Source: CAZTHM01 sp041946825
Lineage (GTDB): Bacteria; Acidobacteriota; Terriglobia; UBA7540
Assembly: GCA_041946825.1 (NCBI GenBank)
Contig: JBHGBD010000022.1
Location: 1-64,000, forward strand
Direction of reading: 5' to 3'
Length of the DNA: 64,000 bases
A program made the position numbers and the translations under genes. The first letter of the stretch is position 1, and each line of letters starts with the position of its first letter. The notes beneath the pieces are model-generated. The model had not been told where the DNA came from. It saw only the letters and a list, made by a program, of their open reading frames with translations, and did no database searches. Below are positions 16,886 through 25,816 of this stretch, piece by piece.

Positions 16886-18225
16886 CAGGATATCTCCTCA
16901 AGTTTCTGTTTGAAAGCGTTGACGAACTTGGCTGCCGTCGCGCCGTCGATCAACCGATGATCGGCAGAAAGGGTCACCTTCATCATGGATCGGATTGTTA
17001 GTTCGTCCTCCACGACCACCGGCTTCTTGACGATGCTCGAGACGGCCAGGATGGCACTCTCGCCGGGATTGATGATGGCAGTGAAATTCTCCACATCGAG
17101 CATCCCCATGTTGGAAATGGTGAATGTCCCCCCCGTCATTTCGTTCGGGGTGAGCTTGCCGGCGTGGGCCTTAGTGACAAGCTCAGCGGCGCGGTCGTGA
17201 ATTTCCGCCAAGTCCATCCTGTCGGCATCCCGTATCACGACAACCATCAGCCCCTCGTCGAGAGCAACGGCCAATCCCAGGTGAATTCGGCTGTGCCAAC
17301 TTATGCGCTTTCCGTCAGTCGTGCTGTTCACCACGGGGAACTCTTTCAGTGCCTGGGCTGCGGATTTCACGAGGAAGTCAGTCACCGTGTAATCTGATCC
17401 CGCCGTCTTCAACTGAGCTCGATACGCCTCAAGCGCCGTCATATCCACAGACACGGTCGTAAAGAAGTGTGGAGTGGTGGTGAAGCTCCGCGTGAGTTGG
17501 TCGGCAATCGCCTGACGCATGCGGGTCAAGGGCTTAGGCCGCTCGGCGAGTGCGCTGCGGACGTCTTCAACGGTGACGCGGCGAGATTCGACTTCGTCTC
17601 GCAAGGTGAGCAGATCGAGATTCTCCTTCAACGCAAGCTTCCTGGCGGCAGGCGTGATCCGCAAGCGGTCATATCCGCGCGCCGTCAGAAAGGCCTTTAC
17701 GTCTCTTTCGACTATGCGCCCGTTGGGGCCCGTACCTTGGATGTGTTTCGGGTCGACGCCATGCTCTCTCGCGAGGCGCGCGGCACGAGGAGATATCTTC
17801 TGCGCGGCCGCGGCCGATGAGGATTCCACGCTCGGTTGAAGTAGGAGCGAGGCGGGCAAAGTTTGAGACGCAGTCGGTTCTTCTCGCGCCGCAGGGGCCG
17901 GCGGACGAGCATGCTCACCCGATGCGGCGGTAGAGGCTAGAGCTGCGGCGGTTGTGGGAGCAGGTGTGGTCTCCGGGGCGGACTCCCCTGGTTGACCGAT
18001 ATAGCCGACAGTGGTCTGAACGGGGACCGTTTGGCCTTCCTGCACAAGAATCTTAAGGAGTGTGCCATCGAAGAAGCTCTCGACCTCGAGGATCGCCTTG
18101 TCGGTTTCAATCTCAAAGAGAATGTCACCTTTGGAGACGGCATCGCCCTCTTTTTTCCGCCACTTCAGAATAGTGCCGACGTCTTCAGATTGGCCTAATT
18201 TCGGCATCGCAACTGCGCGCGCCAT
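16867..18225 (-). CDS. pdhC: Dihydrolipoamide acyltransferase (E2)
   Basis: This is the 452-residue core of a 2-oxo acid dehydrogenase complex, which transfers the acyl group from lipoyl-Lys to CoA. One lipoyl domain covers residues 1-80 (EIETDKAILEVE carries the lipoyl Lys). An Ala/Pro-rich linker runs to about 135, and a peripheral-subunit-binding domain lies at about 140-175 (SPRAARLAREHGVDP). A second segment, ITPAARKLALKENLDL with a following VTVEDVRSAL, looks like another such domain. The catalytic domain follows with the active-site His in SADHRLIDGA. It lies 14 bases after the E1 gene. The acyl substrate is most likely acetyl, though acetoin or branched-chain versions are close relatives. 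Confidence 0.93.
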   Translation of the reverse strand: MARAVAMPKLGQSEDVGTILKWRKKEGDAVSKGDILFEIETDKAILEVESFFDGTLLKILVQEGQTVPVQTTVGYIGQPGESAPETTPAPTTAAALASTAASGEHARPPAPAAREEPTASQTLPASLLLQPSVESSSAAAAQKISPRAARLAREHGVDPKHIQGTGPNGRIVERDVKAFLTARGYDRLRITPAARKLALKENLDLLTLRDEVESRRVTVEDVRSALAERPKPLTRMRQAIADQLTRSFTTTPHFFTTVSVDMTALEAYRAQLKTAGSDYTVTDFLVKSAAQALKEFPVVNSTTDGKRISWHSRIHLGLAVALDEGLMVVVIRDADRMDLAEIHDRAAELVTKAHAGKLTPNEMTGGTFTISNMGMLDVENFTAIINPGESAILAVSSIVKKPVVVEDELTIRSMMKVTLSADHRLIDGATAAKFVNAFKQKLEEISWWKRFV

Positions 18226-18239
18226 ACGCCCAACCCTTC

Positions 18240-20549
18240 CTAGAGGAGCGATCGCGCGGCCGTGAGAATGTCCTTGACCGCGGGTAGGAACGCTGCTTCC
18301 AAAACGTGCGACTGAGGCGCGATGCCGTTCTTAGCGCCGACGCGCATAATGGGAGCGTCGAGGTAGTCGAAGGCTTCGCTTTGAATCTGCGACGCCACCT
18401 CGCCGGTGAAGCTGCCGATTCCAACGGCCTGGCTCACAACTACGCAGCGCCCGGTCTTTTGGACCGAGCGAATCACCGTTTCGATGTCCAAGGGTACTAG
18501 GCTTCGCAGATCGACGACCTCAACTGCGGCCTCTGTCTCGATCTGGAGGAGGTCGGCAGCCTTTAGCGAGTCGAGGACTGCCGGACCCCAGGCTACAATC
18601 GTGAGGTCGTTCCCCGATCGCTTGACGTCCGCGATTCCCAGTGGGACGAGGTACTCCTCTTCGGGGACCATGCCTTTTTCGCCGTAAAGGAGCTGGGACT
18701 CGACGAACATGACCGGATTATTGTCCCGCACGGCGGACTTCAGCATGCCCTTAGCGTCATATGGGGTAGCGGGATAAACGACGTACAGCCCAGGAACATG
18801 GGCCATGAGGGATTCCAGCGTCTGCGAATGTTGGCCGCCGTAGCCTTTGCCCCCGCCGACGGAAGCTCGAATAACCAGCGGGACTTCCACTTGGGCGCCC
18901 GACATGTAGTGCCACTTGGCCGCCTGGTTGCAGATTTGATCGCTGGCCATCAAGGCAAAATCCATGTACATAAGCTCGACAATCGGCCGAAGCCCCATCA
19001 TCGCGGCGCCCACGGCCGTGCCGCAGATCGCTGCCTCTGAAATCGGCGCGTTGAAGACACGGTCCCGGCCAAAGGTCTCCAGGAGGCCCTTGGTCAATTT
19101 GAACGCGCCCCCATATTCAGCCACGTCTTCGCCATAGAAGATGACGCGCGCGTCCCGCTTCATTTCCTCGATCAGGGCTTCCTTGATCGCATCGCGATAC
19201 GTGATCTTGCCTTCGACGCGCCTAATCGCGGGCGGATGCTCGATGAGTCGGGCGCTCCGAAACTTCTCGGGCACGGCTTCAGCTGTTGTGTCCGTGTACA
19301 TGTACTTGATGACATCCACAGGATTGGGATCGGGCGCTTCTGCTGCGCGGATGGCGGCGCGAGCATTGCGTTCCCGGACTTTTGTCTCCAGCGCCGCCAG
19401 CGCTTCGTCGTTCAACACGCCACATTCCAGTAGTTGCCTTCTAAACGTGCGAACAGGGTCAACGCCTTTCCACGCAGCTTCTTCTTCCCGCGTTCGGTAT
19501 TCATCGCGGCCGTCACTCAGGGAGTGTCCGTAATACCGGTAGGTATTCACATCGACGAACACCGGCCCTTTTCCTCGGCGGCAAAGCGCCGCCGCTCGAA
19601 GCGTGGCGTCGCGCACGGCCAGGATGTCCATGCCATTCACGATCTCCGCGTGCATGTTGTTATCTGCAAATCCCGCCGCGCGGCGCACCAAATGTCGGAT
19701 CCCCAGGACTTCCGAATCAGACCGGCCAGTCATTGCGTAATGGTTGTTAAGCACGAAAAAGATGATGGGAATACCGAAGTTGTGCCCTCCCGCGATTTCG
19801 TTTGTGAATTGGGATTGGGCGGCGAAATTCAACGATTCAAGCACCACTCCATTGGCGAAGGCGCCGTCCCCGGCGAAGCAACACACCACCGCACCATTCT
19901 GGAGGTAGCGGCATCCCAGCGCCGCGCCAGTCGCGATCGGCACGCTTCCGCCAACGATGGCATTGGCGCCCAGGTGCCCGACCGTGAAGTCGGCGATGTG
20001 CATACTGCCGCCGCGACCTTTGCAGTACCCGTCCTCCTTCCCGAAGAGCTCGGCGAGAGTTCGATAGACGTGGTCTTCGAGCGCGTCTTCTAGAAGTTCC
20101 TCCGGGAATTCCGCTTCCGAGTGTGGGACCCGCCGGCGGAGACGCTCAGCCGGCATGAGTCGGATGGCCTGGCAACCCCGCGCCAGGCTATCTCCATGGC
20201 CGCGATGGGTGCTGGTGATGTAGTCCTGGAGTTCCAATGCGCTCGCCGCGCCGACGGAAGCCGCTTCTTGGCCGATGGAGATATGTGTGGGACCGCGATA
20301 GTTAAATCCTGCAATCGGTTCGTAGGCGCCCGAGCGCAATTTGACAATCATCTCTTCCAACTCGCGGACCATGAGCATGTCTTCAAGGAGATGGATCGCA
20401 GTCGTTCTGTCCAGGTTCTCTGCCTCGAGCAGGGTCCGAAGATTGCCAGAAAAACGATATGCCGGGATCTTCCCACAATCGATCTCGAACGGCGTGAAAT
20501 CGGGCCGACTGTCATTCAAGAAAACGACTGAGGCTTTCGATTGCTTCAT
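18240..20549 (-). CDS. Fused E1 alpha-beta 2-oxo acid dehydrogenase (pyruvate dehydrogenase-like)
   Basis: This 769-residue protein carries both subunits of a heterotetrameric thiamine diphosphate E1 in one chain. The alpha part (about 45-400) has the ThDP-binding AGDGAFANG and the phosphorylation-loop-like YYGHSLSDGRDEYR. The beta part (about 440-769) has RVFNAPISEAAICG, VGGGKGYGGQHSQ and the C-terminal transketolase domain with VVVSQAVGIG. The reaction is oxidative decarboxylation of a 2-oxo acid with transfer to the E2 lipoyl arm. Fused forms are known in several phyla, but two genes are more common. The ATG at 20549 has a GGAGC site. It is the first gene of the complex, 34 bases downstream of a TPR gene on the same strand. 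Pyruvate is the likely substrate, not proven. Confidence 0.93.
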   Translation of the reverse strand: MKQSKASVVFLNDSRPDFTPFEIDCGKIPAYRFSGNLRTLLEAENLDRTTAIHLLEDMLMVRELEEMIVKLRSGAYEPIAGFNYRGPTHISIGQEAASVGAASALELQDYITSTHRGHGDSLARGCQAIRLMPAERLRRRVPHSEAEFPEELLEDALEDHVYRTLAELFGKEDGYCKGRGGSMHIADFTVGHLGANAIVGGSVPIATGAALGCRYLQNGAVVCCFAGDGAFANGVVLESLNFAAQSQFTNEIAGGHNFGIPIIFFVLNNHYAMTGRSDSEVLGIRHLVRRAAGFADNNMHAEIVNGMDILAVRDATLRAAALCRRGKGPVFVDVNTYRYYGHSLSDGRDEYRTREEEAAWKGVDPVRTFRRQLLECGVLNDEALAALETKVRERNARAAIRAAEAPDPNPVDVIKYMYTDTTAEAVPEKFRSARLIEHPPAIRRVEGKITYRDAIKEALIEEMKRDARVIFYGEDVAEYGGAFKLTKGLLETFGRDRVFNAPISEAAICGTAVGAAMMGLRPIVELMYMDFALMASDQICNQAAKWHYMSGAQVEVPLVIRASVGGGKGYGGQHSQTLESLMAHVPGLYVVYPATPYDAKGMLKSAVRDNNPVMFVESQLLYGEKGMVPEEEYLVPLGIADVKRSGNDLTIVAWGPAVLDSLKAADLLQIETEAAVEVVDLRSLVPLDIETVIRSVQKTGRCVVVSQAVGIGSFTGEVASQIQSEAFDYLDAPIMRVGAKNGIAPQSHVLEAAFLPAVKDILTAARSLL

Positions 20550-20583
20550 GCTGGGTTGCTCCTAGCCAGAACGGACTGTTCCC

Positions 20584-22314
20584 CTACGGGGATGCCCCGG
20601 CACTCGGAGGCAAAGCGAACTGCGATCGTCCAAAGGAAAGTGCCTCGATGTCACCGGAAAGGTTGATGTACTCCTCGCGGTGTTCCTGCGCCGCCATCTG
20701 CGCGAACTTGTCGCGGTACTCTTTCGCCCTGGACGCATCCCCAAGTCGGGTGTAGCAGGTGGCGAGCAAATAGTAGGCGCGCGAGGGCGGTTGACCCGCC
20801 GCAATCGAATTCTGCAAATGCTCAATGGCCTCCCGATACCTCCCTGCTTGGGCCAGGATGCGCCCCAGACCGTAATGGACAACGGGTGATTTGGGCTGAA
20901 GGGCGAGCGCTTTCCGAAGGCTTTCTTCCGCTGCCGCAAGTTGACCCTGGCGTTCAAGCAGGGAAGCGTAATGAGCGTAGTAGAGGGCTTGTCGCGGGTT
21001 CAGGCGGATTGCAGCTTCATAGGCTGAAACTGCTTCCTTGCCATGGCCGAGCTCCGCGTGCGCAAAAGCGAGCAGGAATCGTGCCCGGTCATTTTCAGGC
21101 ATACGGCGTGTGACGACCTCGAGCATCGGGATCGCGCTGGAAAAGCGCCCGAGGCTCGCGTAGGAGACTCCGAGGAGGGAAAGGACTTCGGGTGACGCCG
21201 AAGGGTCCGGCGCATAGCTTTCCAGAAGTCCGATGACTTCTTTGAATTGGCCTCCCTTGGCCATGACTTGGGCCAAGCTGATGGCTGCCGCGGCGTCGCT
21301 GGGGGCTAACCGGTGGGCCTCTCGCAAATGGCTGAGAGCGTCATCGAGGTCCGAGCTTTCGAATAGCTGTCGGCCGAGCGCCAAATGCGCGGATGCGCTG
21401 CGGGGATTGAGTCGGGTCGCTCGGCGAAATGCCTCGATCGCGGAATCGTTGTCACCGAGCCCTGAGTAGGCTTCACCCAGGAGAACCTCGGTTTTGTCCG
21501 TAGGCGCCGTGCTGTTGCGGAGGGTCTGGAGCGTTGTCAGCGCTTCAGGGAAGGACCGTCGGGCCAGCTTGCACCGGACGACCTGCATGCCGATCTCGGT
21601 CTCGTTCGGGAGCAATTCCCAAGCCCGTGCCAGTGCCCTGTCTGCCGACTCGTAGGACCCATTCTTGAACATCACGAGTCCCAGGCTGTACAGGACCTGA
21701 GGTGAGTCCCACCACTGCCGCTGCACACGTTCAGCCTTCACTTTTGCGTCTGCTTCGTTACCAGCACAGAAGTGAGCGTCAACAATATTGATCGCGACCT
21801 CAGGATGGGAAGACGAAAGCTCCTCGGCTTTTCCAAACTGCGCGAGTGCTTTCTTGCAGGACTTCTGTATCAAATAGGCCCGCCCCAGGTTGTAGTGCGC
21901 GTCAAAGCTCCCGGGATCCAGATTGATGACCGCGTTGTATTCTTTAGCGGCCGCATCGAGCCGCGCCTGACGGAGATAGATCTCAGCCAGGCGCATCCTG
22001 AATAAAGGTTGCCGTGGCTCCAGCTTGATCGCTTCCGCGAAGGATTTCTGGGCTTCGCCAAGCTTCCCCAGCCGGAGTTGCGCTGAGCCCAACGCGGCGT
22101 ACGAACTAGCTGACCGCGGATCGACATGAACAGCTTCTTGAAAGAGATCCTCAGCTGCTTTCCAGTCGCCCCTCACCGCCGCGTCCTGTCCGCGCGAAAG
22201 TAATGTCTGGGAAGAAGTTTGACCGGCCGAGGGAACAGCCGCCTGCACCAGGCACCAAAGCGCGAGTTCGAGGGCCAACACCTGAGGCAGGCAATTGATG
22301 GTTAGTCCCGTCAT
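20584..22314 (-). CDS. Exported TPR-repeat protein
   Basis: This protein of about 576 residues is built mainly from tetratricopeptide repeats (roughly 14), with units such as AYEAAIRLNPRQALYYAHYASLLERQG. The start is set at ATG 22314, where a signal peptide begins (MTGLTINCLPQ, then LALELALWCLVQAAVPSAG); the open frame back to 22500 lacks coding character. TPR solenoids act as protein-interaction scaffolds, here probably in the periplasm. No enzymatic domain is seen. It ends 34 bases before the fused E1 gene and may be co-transcribed with it, although a functional link between an exported TPR protein and a cytoplasmic dehydrogenase is not obvious. Confidence 0.85.
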   Translation of the reverse strand: MTGLTINCLPQVLALELALWCLVQAAVPSAGQTSSQTLLSRGQDAAVRGDWKAAEDLFQEAVHVDPRSASSYAALGSAQLRLGKLGEAQKSFAEAIKLEPRQPLFRMRLAEIYLRQARLDAAAKEYNAVINLDPGSFDAHYNLGRAYLIQKSCKKALAQFGKAEELSSSHPEVAINIVDAHFCAGNEADAKVKAERVQRQWWDSPQVLYSLGLVMFKNGSYESADRALARAWELLPNETEIGMQVVRCKLARRSFPEALTTLQTLRNSTAPTDKTEVLLGEAYSGLGDNDSAIEAFRRATRLNPRSASAHLALGRQLFESSDLDDALSHLREAHRLAPSDAAAAISLAQVMAKGGQFKEVIGLLESYAPDPSASPEVLSLLGVSYASLGRFSSAIPMLEVVTRRMPENDRARFLLAFAHAELGHGKEAVSAYEAAIRLNPRQALYYAHYASLLERQGQLAAAEESLRKALALQPKSPVVHYGLGRILAQAGRYREAIEHLQNSIAAGQPPSRAYYLLATCYTRLGDASRAKEYRDKFAQMAAQEHREEYINLSGDIEALSFGRSQFALPPSAGASP

Positions 22315-22907
22315 GTTCCTCGCGCGGCTTTCACCTGACGCGGAAGGCAACTCCCCCGGGCGCATGGTCGCAGGGAAGAGAAACAATCGACCGGAGAAAA
22401 AGCGCCGTTCGGGGGTTTGGCATCCAGCCATGGAAAGCCTGCGAACCGACACGTGGCGCATTTGTTCCATTATTGCCAATGGCGTGTCACGTTCCGGCAA
22501 TGCATGCTACCGCCACCATTCTCAGCCGTCAACTGCTTTTCGGCCCAGGGGCCGAGCGTCGATTTTATCGGTCACGCGGCGACCGGTTAAGACCGAAGCC
22601 CAGTCCATCGCTCTTTCTCATGTAGATTTCGATTCTCCAATACGCAGACTGATTGCGCGCCCTACCGTTCACTATATGTCTTACATCTGAGTGGATAAAG
22701 GACACCTTCCGGTTCTGCGGCGAATAGCATGACTACCACGAGAGACTCAATTGCTTCCCCTGGGCCGTTTCGGTTCGTTGTCTGGAGACTGCGGGCCTGA
22801 TTGGTTTTGACCAGACGATCTTTGAGCTTGACATTCACGGGAAGTAGGGTCAGTTTATACCTCGCAACATGGGAGTATTATTAACAACAATCTGTGAGGA
22901 GGCTCTG
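22315..22907. other. Gene-free stretch upstream of TPR gene and GH127-like remnant
   Basis: About 590 bases between two divergent units. A plus-strand frame at 22295-22690 overlaps the start of the TPR gene antisense and has no domain. TTGACA at 22828-22833 on the plus strand could be a -35 element, but no good -10 lies 16-18 bases further. Toward the right end a clean GAGGAGG (22896-22902) precedes ATG 22908, the start of the broken gene that follows. Confidence 0.5.
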
Positions 22908-23505
22908 ATGCCCACCAAGCACGAATGATCCGGCTTCGGGCTTCCGCAAGAAGACTTAGTCCTGGCAGGGCGGAATGATTCGGGTCACGCTGGCCGACTA
23001 TTACTATGACCACGACCCGGAGTGGATGAAATAGTTGGCGAAGATGGTCAACCGACTCGGCGAGATCGCAGTTTGCAGGGATAATTCCATTTACTACCCA
23101 ACGTCCCCAGGTTACGTCGACATCTTGACCTACCCCAAGTCAAGCTGGAGGATTACTGAACTACGTCGTGGCCCTCAGCTGACAATGGCTGATTTGCGGG
23201 ACCACACCAGGGGCATCCCGACGTATCTGGGCGGTACGCTCTTGCCCTTGGTGCGTTATGCCGAAGCCGCACAAGTCAAGAAGACTCTCGAACTCGCCGG
23301 CAAGCTGACGCAGTTTCTCTTGGAGCCAGATTCGGCGTGGATTCCCGACGGGTACGCCAAAGGCGTCACGCCCGCCGAACACAGGAAACCAGCTGCCGTC
23401 CCGACCTATTCCGTTTACCACGATCGGGAGCAACTCCGCAAAGCCTCGGCGCCGATGATACCCGTCGAACGCTGCTTTGCTGATTCGCGGACCCTGTGCT
23501 GGTAG
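22908..23505 (+). pseudogene. Remnant of a GH127-like glycoside hydrolase
   Basis: This is a decayed piece of the family represented intact at 50335. A strong GAGGAGG site and ATG 22908 lead to only six codons. From 22975 a frame reads MIRVTLADYYYDHDPEWMK, hits a TAG at 23032, and continues in the same frame as LAKMVNRLGEIAV... . It aligns by eye with the intact protein's ALSRIVVRNDDYAYFPDS, then FSYPKSGW, then the YKLSGDKQALETASRLVKFVTKKRFW helix pair (here YAEAAQVKKTLELAGKLTQFL...). The N-terminal export region and the catalytic Cys-rich C-terminal half are absent. A third of a gene with an internal stop is best read as a pseudogene. The following hydrolase gene starts 49 bases after the end. 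Confidence 0.75.
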
Positions 23506-23554
23506 CCCCCATGCCGTAAAATCCGGCGTGGGCCCCCGAGGAGGACTACATTCT

Positions 23555-25669
23555 GTGAGGCGTTGCCCAAGGCGGAGGATTTCTCGCGGTACGACTCTTT
23601 GGTTGCCTCTGGTTGTTAGTACTACGTTTGCATGGACATGTGGATTGACGTACGCGGGGCAGGAATCTCGTCAGCCCGGTTGGCCCGTTCAGGCGAGGGT
23701 GAACGGTTCTGAAGTTTATGCTTTCGGCCCCTACGATGTCCTCTCGGTGAGCCCCACGTATTTTCCAGAGCTTCCACTGCAGCAAGGAAACAGCCGGAAA
23801 CGGCAGAAGGTGCTTCCGAAGAAGTCGTGGGAGGTCCGATCCAATTACATCGGGCTCACCACAACCCGTCTACCCAGCTCTGTCGCCGCGGGAATAGAGC
23901 CGCGCAATCCGGTCTTCTTCATTGACGAGAATGACTCGACGATTGGATTCGCGGGTCGCCCGGATGGCGATCCCGCCACGGCGCGCGCGCATGTCCGCAT
24001 CCTTTTGCCGTCCGTGACAACCATCAAATCGGTCGTTCTGATCCCGTCGCGAAAGGGTAAAACTCCGTCGGGGGTCACGATAGCGATCCATCGTTGGGTG
24101 CGATGGGACCGTGACCAGCCGGATGAGACCGGACCCTGGACGACGGTATTTCGACAAGAAACCCGGACTTCCCCGGACGAGACAAGAGCGGCAAATACGG
24201 CTCCGGCTGTCTATCAATCGGAGAGTCCCGCCGGTCTGGGAGGTGAGACGGAATCAAGACCCCTGGTGTGCGACTTTCCGCCGGCAGAAACGCGCGAAGT
24301 CTGGATTTCGAGTCCGGCGGATCTCGAACTGGCGGAGATTCGCGTGCTCGATCTTGGGGGGAGGAATCTTGCCTCGATCGTCGCGGGAGGAACAGTTGCC
24401 GTCTCACGTCGCTCTCACCTTTTTTGGTTCGACGAGGACCATCAGCGCCACTTTTGGTCCATGACCTACGATCTCGGTGTGAAGTGGATCCGGGTCAGCT
24501 ACTACTTGACCCCGCTGATCTGGCCGTATGTGGAGCGTGCCCGAGGTGTGTATCAGATCGACCCTTACACGAAAGCGGTCTTGCGAGAGGCAGCGCAGAA
24601 CGGAGTCACGATTACGTTGACCTTGGGTCCCCCGGAGCACCCCCTTTACGCCTCCGCGCCACGGGAAGTCCAGGTCAAAGCATTTTCTGACTACGTTCGC
24701 TTCATGGTCCGAGAATTCAAAGACTTTGTTTCCTACTTTGAGGTCCTCAACGAATTCTATAACCAGGATGCATACGAACCCGGTAAGTCAGGCCCCTTTG
24801 AGCAAGAAGCGAGGGCATACGCTGAGTTCGCGCTGCCCGCGATGCGGGCAATTCGAGAAGAATCAAAGAGTGCCAGGATCATTCTCTGTGGTCCCTGCCC
24901 CTTGGCAGTGGACTGGATCGACGCCGCACTCGCCACGGGCCTGGCACCGCTTATCGACGTGATATCCTGGCACCCCTATCAACTCACGGAGCCGCCGGAA
25001 GCTCTCGACCGCCCGCGCCATCCCTGGGCGGGCCCGGAACTCCTTCGGTACGAGGACGCAGTCCGTTATCTACAAGGGTTGGCGCAGAAGCGCGGGTTCC
25101 GCGGGACGTTCCAGGCGAACGAGGCCGGCGCGTATGCAATCCACGAGATGCGCAGTACCGCACTGGTTTCCGCGAAATACATGGCACGGTCGCTCGTGTT
25201 GCACAGCGCGCTCCGGGTTCCCGTTTTCTGGAATGAAATGGTCTCGCTTCTCAGGCCGGCGTGGCAACCCTTCTTCTGGCCTGGACAGCCGGATGTGCAG
25301 CCCGATTACTCATACTATGTCCTTCGCACTCTGAGTACTTTGATGGACGGCATGGAACCAGCGAGGGAAGGTAGCGTCGTCGACGTGAATCCGGGTTCAC
25401 AGTGCGAGGAAGTTGAAAGCCTGCTCTTCTCTGACCGGTCCGGAAGGCTGCTGTTGGCCCTGTGGAGGCCTGTCCGTGGCGGAGATCAGACGGAGGCAGC
25501 GCACTGCAGTGTACGAGTGCGCGGATTCTCGGCGCGAAGCGTGCTCGGATTTGAGGTGCTGAACGGCGAGAAACAAGAGCTCGTGTTCCAGCAAGACCGC
25601 CACGGAGTGGAACTCGACGGCCTCCTGGTCCGCGACTATCCGCTGCTCATCCGTTTGGAGCCGCGATAG
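23555..25669 (+). CDS. Exported GH39-like hydrolase with carbohydrate-binding front domain
   Basis: This is an exported protein of about 704 residues. GTG 23555 is chosen because GAGGAGGA (23538-23545) lies nine bases upstream and a signal peptide follows (RRCPRRRISRG, hydrophobic LWLPLVVSTTFAW, cleavage near TYAGQ). The front part (about 50-280) resembles a discoidin-like beta-sandwich as in its paralog at 29229 (both have a KKSWE motif and VYAFG near the start). The C-terminal TIM barrel belongs to clan GH-A, with acid/base Glu 400 in EVLNEFYN and likely nucleophile Glu 523 in FQANEAGA. GH39-type xylosidase/iduronidase relatives are closest in pattern. The polysaccharide target is unknown. 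It is followed by a RhaT-like transporter on the same strand. Confidence 0.8.
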   Translation: MRRCPRRRISRGTTLWLPLVVSTTFAWTCGLTYAGQESRQPGWPVQARVNGSEVYAFGPYDVLSVSPTYFPELPLQQGNSRKRQKVLPKKSWEVRSNYIGLTTTRLPSSVAAGIEPRNPVFFIDENDSTIGFAGRPDGDPATARAHVRILLPSVTTIKSVVLIPSRKGKTPSGVTIAIHRWVRWDRDQPDETGPWTTVFRQETRTSPDETRAANTAPAVYQSESPAGLGGETESRPLVCDFPPAETREVWISSPADLELAEIRVLDLGGRNLASIVAGGTVAVSRRSHLFWFDEDHQRHFWSMTYDLGVKWIRVSYYLTPLIWPYVERARGVYQIDPYTKAVLREAAQNGVTITLTLGPPEHPLYASAPREVQVKAFSDYVRFMVREFKDFVSYFEVLNEFYNQDAYEPGKSGPFEQEARAYAEFALPAMRAIREESKSARIILCGPCPLAVDWIDAALATGLAPLIDVISWHPYQLTEPPEALDRPRHPWAGPELLRYEDAVRYLQGLAQKRGFRGTFQANEAGAYAIHEMRSTALVSAKYMARSLVLHSALRVPVFWNEMVSLLRPAWQPFFWPGQPDVQPDYSYYVLRTLSTLMDGMEPAREGSVVDVNPGSQCEEVESLLFSDRSGRLLLALWRPVRGGDQTEAAHCSVRVRGFSARSVLGFEVLNGEKQELVFQQDRHGVELDGLLVRDYPLLIRLEPR

Positions 25670-25816
25670 ACACAAAGGGCATCTGGAAGGCCGCTGCGAC
25701 CGTCGGCAGCACGGAACCGAGGCATACATTTAGCGATTGAAGATTCGCTCACGCGGCGCAGCTCAGGCCCGTAATCCGTTTTGGCTGGTGCGCCAGCACC
25801 GAAGGGAGGAAGTATC

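Noticed and set aside
19434..20093. Plus-strand frame of 219 residues
   Set aside because: Antisense to the fused E1 gene; no domain.
22295..22690. Plus-strand frame of 131 residues upstream of the TPR gene
   Set aside because: Antisense to the TPR gene start, low-complexity basic composition, no family match.
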